Assembly (NCBI RefSeq): GCF_003233725.1
Contig: NZ_QKQV01000005.1
Location: 1 to 64,000, forward strand
From: Mesonia sp. K7
GTDB lineage: Bacteria > Bacteroidota > Bacteroidia > Flavobacteriales > Flavobacteriaceae
Direction of reading: 5' to 3'
DNA: 64,000 nucleotides
Numbering within the stretch: the first letter of the stretch is position 1; every line of letters begins with the position of its first letter. The notes beneath the pieces are model-generated. The model was not told the DNA's origin and made no database searches. It saw nothing but the letters and a program-made list of their open reading frames with translations. Shown piece by piece: positions 60,460 to 64,000 of the stretch. Position numbers and translations under genes: made by a program.

Positions 60460-61329
60460 ATGAGACATTTACCCTTTTTATTTTTGACGTTTGCCTTAGT
60501 GTTGACAAGTTGTAGTAATGACGACAATAACAACCCTTCAGATGATGAACCACAACTGGTAATTAGACTAAAATTTGACCCCAATCAAGAACGTTTAAAT
60601 AACCTTGGTCAACCTTCTACCATTCCAGACGGAAATGCTGCACAATCACCCAGCATTAAAAGCATGAGTGCCAACTATATCGAGTTTGCTCCAGGACCGT
60701 TTACACCACTTGGGGAAGGCGAAGTCATTTTTTTGGGTGAAGAAACCAATGTTGGCGGTGAAACGGCTATCGATTTTCAGCAAGCTGTTTTTGCCGGAAA
60801 CGATGAAGTGTTTTTAAGCATTCCTTTAAGCGAAATTGCTGCTGGCAATTACGAATGGGTAAGAGTCTCATTGGCATATCAAGAAGGTGATATCGATTTT
60901 TTACTTGACGGAAACACTTACACAGCTACTTTAGCCAGTTTTGTAGGTTATAACACTTACATTTCTACTTTTGATCTCAACGGAGCAAATTTTGAAATCA
61001 ATGAAAATAAAAAACAAGGTTTTTGGGCATTAGAAACGAACGGATTTTCTACGCAAGGACAAGCACCAGAAGGAGCTACAACGGTTCCTAACCCATTGTT
61101 TGATTCTTCTCCAGTACCGCAAGGTTCATGTGTAGTCACAGGCGAATTCGAAAACGGTTTTACCATCACAGGCAACGAAACCGAAGATGTGGAAGTGGTT
61201 CTTTCATTCTCTATCAACAACAGTTTTGAATGGACAGAAGTCAATGAAGATGGTCTCTACGAACCTAGTGCGGGAGAACAAGTAGTCGATATGGGACTTC
61301 GGGGTTTGATTCCGGTTGTTTTGGAGTAA
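60460..61329 (+). CDS. Lipoprotein of unknown function upstream of sdhC
   Basis: 289 residues. Lipoprotein signal MRHLPFLFLTFALVLTSC (Cys 18), an Asn/Asp-rich linker (SNDDNNNPSDDEP), then a beta-rich region (LVIRLKFDPNQERLN...; YEWVRVSLAYQEGDIDFLL; EDVEVVLSFSINNSFEWTEV). No family recognised, though its opening (VIRLKFDPNQERL) recalls MbnP-type or carbohydrate-surface lipoproteins. Precedes sdhC by 124 bases and sdhC has its own promoter, so it is probably a separate unit. Confidence 0.8.
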   Translation: MRHLPFLFLTFALVLTSCSNDDNNNPSDDEPQLVIRLKFDPNQERLNNLGQPSTIPDGNAAQSPSIKSMSANYIEFAPGPFTPLGEGEVIFLGEETNVGGETAIDFQQAVFAGNDEVFLSIPLSEIAAGNYEWVRVSLAYQEGDIDFLLDGNTYTATLASFVGYNTYISTFDLNGANFEINENKKQGFWALETNGFSTQGQAPEGATTVPNPLFDSSPVPQGSCVVTGEFENGFTITGNETEDVEVVLSFSINNSFEWTEVNEDGLYEPSAGEQVVDMGLRGLIPVVLE

Positions 61330-61393
61330 ATTTTCTATACAGAAAAAGATTGCTTAAACTAATTCTAAATAACATTAATCTTTCTGCGAAAGT

Positions 61394-61424
61394 TTGTGAA
61401 TAAGCGAGCGCACTTGTATTTTTG
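61394..61424 (+). promoter_or_regulatory. Promoter of the sdh operon
   Basis: TTG (61394-61396), a 20-base spacer and TATTTTTG (61417-61424) match the Bacteroidetes consensus. The sdhC start is 30 bases downstream. Confidence 0.78.
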
Positions 61425-61453
61425 TGTAAATTTATTTTAAACAACCAATTTCC

Positions 61454-62116
61454 ATGGGAGGATTATTAAAATCGTCAATAGCTAGAAAGGTAGCCATGGC
61501 GCTTTCGGGATTATTTTTAGTTTTATTTTTATTCCAACACTTTTCAATCAACTTTACATCGGTTATCTGCCAAGACACTTTTAATGAGTTGTCACATTTT
61601 ATGGGCACCAACTTTTTTGTACAAGCGATTTTACAACCTATCTTAATTTTTGGAGTGATTTTTCATTTCATTATGGGGTTTGTTTTAGAAATCAAAAACA
61701 GAAACGCAAGAACATACAGCTATGTAAAGTACAATGGAGCAGCCAACTCAAGCTGGATGTCCCGAAATATGATTTATTCAGGTGCAGTTATTCTAGCGTT
61801 TTTGTGTTTACACTTTTATGATTTTTGGTTTCCAGAAATTTCACATAAGTATATTCACCGTCTACCAGAAGATCCAACAAGGTATTATGAAGAAACGGTT
61901 GTCAAGTTTAAAGATTTATGGCGTGTAATTCTGTATGTTATTTCTTTTATCTTTTTGATGTTGCACCTATTACACGGGTTTTCTTCCTCTTTCCAATCGA
62001 TGGGTTGGAACAACAAATACTCAAAAGGACTTAGAGGATTTACCGTAGCCTTTGCGATTATCATCCCATTAGGGTTTATTTTTATCGCCCTTTTCCATTA
62101 TTTCAACCAACTATAA
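61454..62116 (+). CDS. sdhC: Succinate dehydrogenase cytochrome b subunit
   Basis: Membrane anchor of complex II that passes electrons to menaquinone. 220 residues with five hydrophobic helices (about 10-32, 55-78, 105-125, 155-175 and 190-215), the single-subunit b558 type, as in Bacillus and Wolinella. Several in-helix His are heme-ligand candidates (QHFSINF, VIFHFIMG, CLHFYDFW, LHLLHGF). Twelve bases before sdhA, the usual order C-A-B. Confidence 0.93.
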   Translation: MGGLLKSSIARKVAMALSGLFLVLFLFQHFSINFTSVICQDTFNELSHFMGTNFFVQAILQPILIFGVIFHFIMGFVLEIKNRNARTYSYVKYNGAANSSWMSRNMIYSGAVILAFLCLHFYDFWFPEISHKYIHRLPEDPTRYYEETVVKFKDLWRVILYVISFIFLMLHLLHGFSSSFQSMGWNNKYSKGLRGFTVAFAIIIPLGFIFIALFHYFNQL

Positions 62117-62128
62117 CAACGTAGATTT

Positions 62129-64000
62129 ATGTCAGTATTCGATTCTAAAATACCAGAAGGACCCTTAGCAGACAAATGGACAAAGCATAAAAACGACATC
62201 AACTTGGTGAACCCTGCCAACAAGCGTAATATCGATGTAATTGTTGTTGGAACAGGTCTTGCAGGCGGAAGTGCCGCAGCAACTTTGGCTGAGTTAGGTT
62301 ATAACGTAAAAACATTTTGTTACCAAGATTCTCCGAGACGTGCACACTCTATTGCCGCTCAAGGCGGAATTAATGCCGCAAAAAATTACCAAGGTGATGG
62401 AGATTCAAACTACAGGTTATTCTACGATACCATAAAAGGAGGTGATTACCGTTCGCGTGAAGCCAATGTTTACCGTCTTGCAGAAGTGTCGGCAAATATT
62501 ATCGACCAATGCGTAGCTCAAGGTGTACCTTTTGCTCGTGAATATGGTGGTTTACTAGACAATCGCTCGTTTGGTGGTGTATTGGTTTCGCGTACTTTCT
62601 ACGCCAAAGGGCAAACAGGTCAACAGTTATTACTAGGCGCTTATTCTGCGATGAATAGACAGATCAACCGCGGAAAAATAAAAGCTTATAACCGTCACGA
62701 AATGATGGATTTGGTTTTAGTAGACGGCAAAGCTCGCGGTATTATTGCGCGTGATATGGTAACTGGCGAAATACAACGGCACTCGGCTCACGCTGTCGTT
62801 TTAGCTTCTGGAGGTTATGGAAATGTTTTCTTTTTATCGACCAATGCGATGGGAAGTAACGTCATGGCAGCTTGGCGAGCTCACAGAAGAGGGGCTTATT
62901 TTGCCAATCCTTGTTACACACAAATTCACCCCACTTGTATTCCGGTTTCGGGAGAACATCAATCAAAACTAACGTTGATGTCTGAATCGTTGCGTAACGA
63001 TGGTAGAATTTGGGTTCCTAAAAAACAAGAAGATGCTATCGCTATTCGCGAAGGCAGAAAAAAACCAACCGATCTTTCAGAAGAAGAAAGAGACTACTAT
63101 TTAGAAAGAAGGTACCCTGCTTTTGGTAACTTAGTACCTCGTGACGTAGCTTCGAGAGCCGCCAAAGAAAGATGTGATGCTGGTTTTGGTGTAAACAAAA
63201 CTGGTGAAGCGGTATTTTTGGATTTCTCGAGCGCGATAGAACGTTACGGGAAAGAAAAAGCCTTCACTTCAGGACATAAAAACCCTACAAAAGAAGAAAT
63301 CACCAAATTAGGAAAAGAAGTCGTAGAAGCAAAGTATGGTAACTTATTTCAGATGTACGAAAAAATCGTCGATCAGAATCCATACGAAACGCCCATGATG
63401 ATTTATCCTGCTGTTCATTACACGATGGGTGGACTTTGGGTAGATTATAACCTACAAACTACCATTCCTGGTTGTTATGCGACAGGAGAAGCCAATTTCT
63501 CAGATCACGGCGCCAACAGATTAGGTGCTTCGGCATTGATGCAAGGACTCGCCGATGGTTATTTTGTCTTACCATATACCATTGGAGATTATTTGGCTGA
63601 TGACATTAGAACGGGTAAAATCTCTACGGATTCTCCAGAGTTTGAAGCTACTGAAAAAGATGTGAGAGAAAGAATTGATAAACTGATGAATGCTGGTGGA
63701 AAACACTCGGTAGATTATTACCACAAAAAATTAGGTAAAATCATGTGGAACAAATGCGGAATGGCTAGAAACGCACAAGGTTTGACCGAAGCTATTGATG
63801 AGATTAAAGAATTACGTGAAGATTTCTGGGCAAATGTAAAAGTAACAGGAAATGCTGCATCTAAAAATGCAGAATTAGAAAAAGCAGGACGTGTTGCCGA
63901 TTTCTTAGAACTCGGAGAACTTTTTGCAAAAGACGCTTTACACAGAAACGAATCTTGCGGTGGTCACTTTAGAGAAGAATACCAGACCGAAGAAGGAGAA
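62129..64000 (+). CDS. sdhA: Succinate dehydrogenase flavoprotein subunit (partial, runs off right edge)
   Basis: 624 codons are in the window, open to the edge. Oxidises succinate to fumarate in the TCA cycle. ATG 62129 gives [20 protein letters not shown] site [17 protein letters not shown] (41-57), [14 protein letters not shown] (71-84) with the His that normally binds FAD covalently, and the active-site region [17 protein letters not shown] and [12 protein letters not shown]. Full proteins of this class are about 670 residues, so about 45 are missing at the C-terminus; sdhB is expected just beyond the edge. Confidence 0.95.
   Translation, partial: MSVFDSKIPEGPLADKWTKHKNDINLVNPANKRNIDVIVVGTGLAGGSAAATLAELGYNVKTFCYQDSPRRAHSIAAQGGINAAKNYQGDGDSNYRLFYDTIKGGDYRSREANVYRLAEVSANIIDQCVAQGVPFAREYGGLLDNRSFGGVLVSRTFYAKGQTGQQLLLGAYSAMNRQINRGKIKAYNRHEMMDLVLVDGKARGIIARDMVTGEIQRHSAHAVVLASGGYGNVFFLSTNAMGSNVMAAWRAHRRGAYFANPCYTQIHPTCIPVSGEHQSKLTLMSESLRNDGRIWVPKKQEDAIAIREGRKKPTDLSEEERDYYLERRYPAFGNLVPRDVASRAAKERCDAGFGVNKTGEAVFLDFSSAIERYGKEKAFTSGHKNPTKEEITKLGKEVVEAKYGNLFQMYEKIVDQNPYETPMMIYPAVHYTMGGLWVDYNLQTTIPGCYATGEANFSDHGANRLGASALMQGLADGYFVLPYTIGDYLADDIRTGKISTDSPEFEATEKDVRERIDKLMNAGGKHSVDYYHKKLGKIMWNKCGMARNAQGLTEAIDEIKELREDFWANVKVTGNAASKNAELEKAGRVADFLELGELFAKDALHRNESCGGHFREEYQTEEGE

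Noticed and set aside
1-64000. CRISPR arrays, prophage, insertion sequences, replication origin
   Set aside because: No evenly spaced repeat-spacer pattern, no transposase, integrase or phage structural proteins and no cluster of DnaA boxes were seen.

Overview
The window is 64 kb of ordinary chromosome from a member of the Flavobacteriaceae (phylum Bacteroidota). Four things point there: AT-rich DNA; many promoters of the Bacteroidetes form TTG-N19/20-TAnnTTTG, with no clear Shine-Dalgarno sites; secreted proteins ending in type IX secretion (T9SS type A) sorting domains; and families typical of the group (DUF5686, DUF3078, DUF2480, MbnP, META-domain lipoproteins, outer-membrane beta-barrels). 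I see no prophage, transposase or CRISPR array. The species cannot be named from this sequence.

Layout. 0.2-6.7 kb is a translation block: rplM-rpsI-rpsB-tsf, then an nfeD-like/flotillin pair bracketed by two identical terminators, then pyrH-frr. 6.7-15.5 kb carries a DUF5686 outer-membrane protein, an MMPL/RND exporter, asnS, rpoN and a PAP2-like membrane protein. 15.5-21.4 kb is mostly on the minus strand: an outer-membrane barrel, an ExbB-(membrane protein)-ExbD-ExbD proton-channel operon, tRNA-Ser(GGA), asparaginase and TatD, then a retropepsin-like protease on the plus strand. 21.4-28 kb holds a metzincin-type lipoprotein protease, the 2-oxoglutarate dehydrogenase genes sucA-odhB and a polyprenyl synthase. 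28.1-35.1 kb is a complete efflux operon: TetR regulator, TolC, adaptor and RND permease, with a good promoter and an inverted repeat over its -33 box.

35.1-49.6 kb is the SUF iron-sulfur assembly region on the minus strand: sufA, sufB, sufC, sufD, sufS, then sufE, a DUF59 protein, an ABC exporter, DUF2480 and DUF3078. Three items interrupt it: a four-helix-bundle (IVS-type) gene flanked by inverted repeats between sufA and sufB, an unknown lipoprotein between sufB and sufC, and a large T9SS-secreted PNGase F-like protein plus a META lipoprotein between sufS and sufE. 50.2-54.9 kb is a tightly coupled four-gene operon: a choice-of-anchor-B/LVIVD secreted protein, a seven-repeat propeller lipoprotein, an MbnP-like protein and a MauG/MbnH-like di-heme peroxidase. 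It is the best candidate here for an under-described cell-surface redox or copper system. 54.9-64 kb returns to housekeeping: thiL, an ACT-like protein divergent from an aspartate kinase gene, an alpha/beta hydrolase, a palindrome-rich intergenic repeat, aminopeptidase P, a lipoprotein, and sdhC-sdhA. The sdhA gene runs off the right edge.

Functional themes are protein synthesis, Fe-S assembly feeding TCA and respiratory enzymes (2-oxoglutarate dehydrogenase, succinate dehydrogenase), envelope energisation and efflux, and surface proteins. Function calls rest on recognised motifs and family resemblance read by eye; no database search was run.
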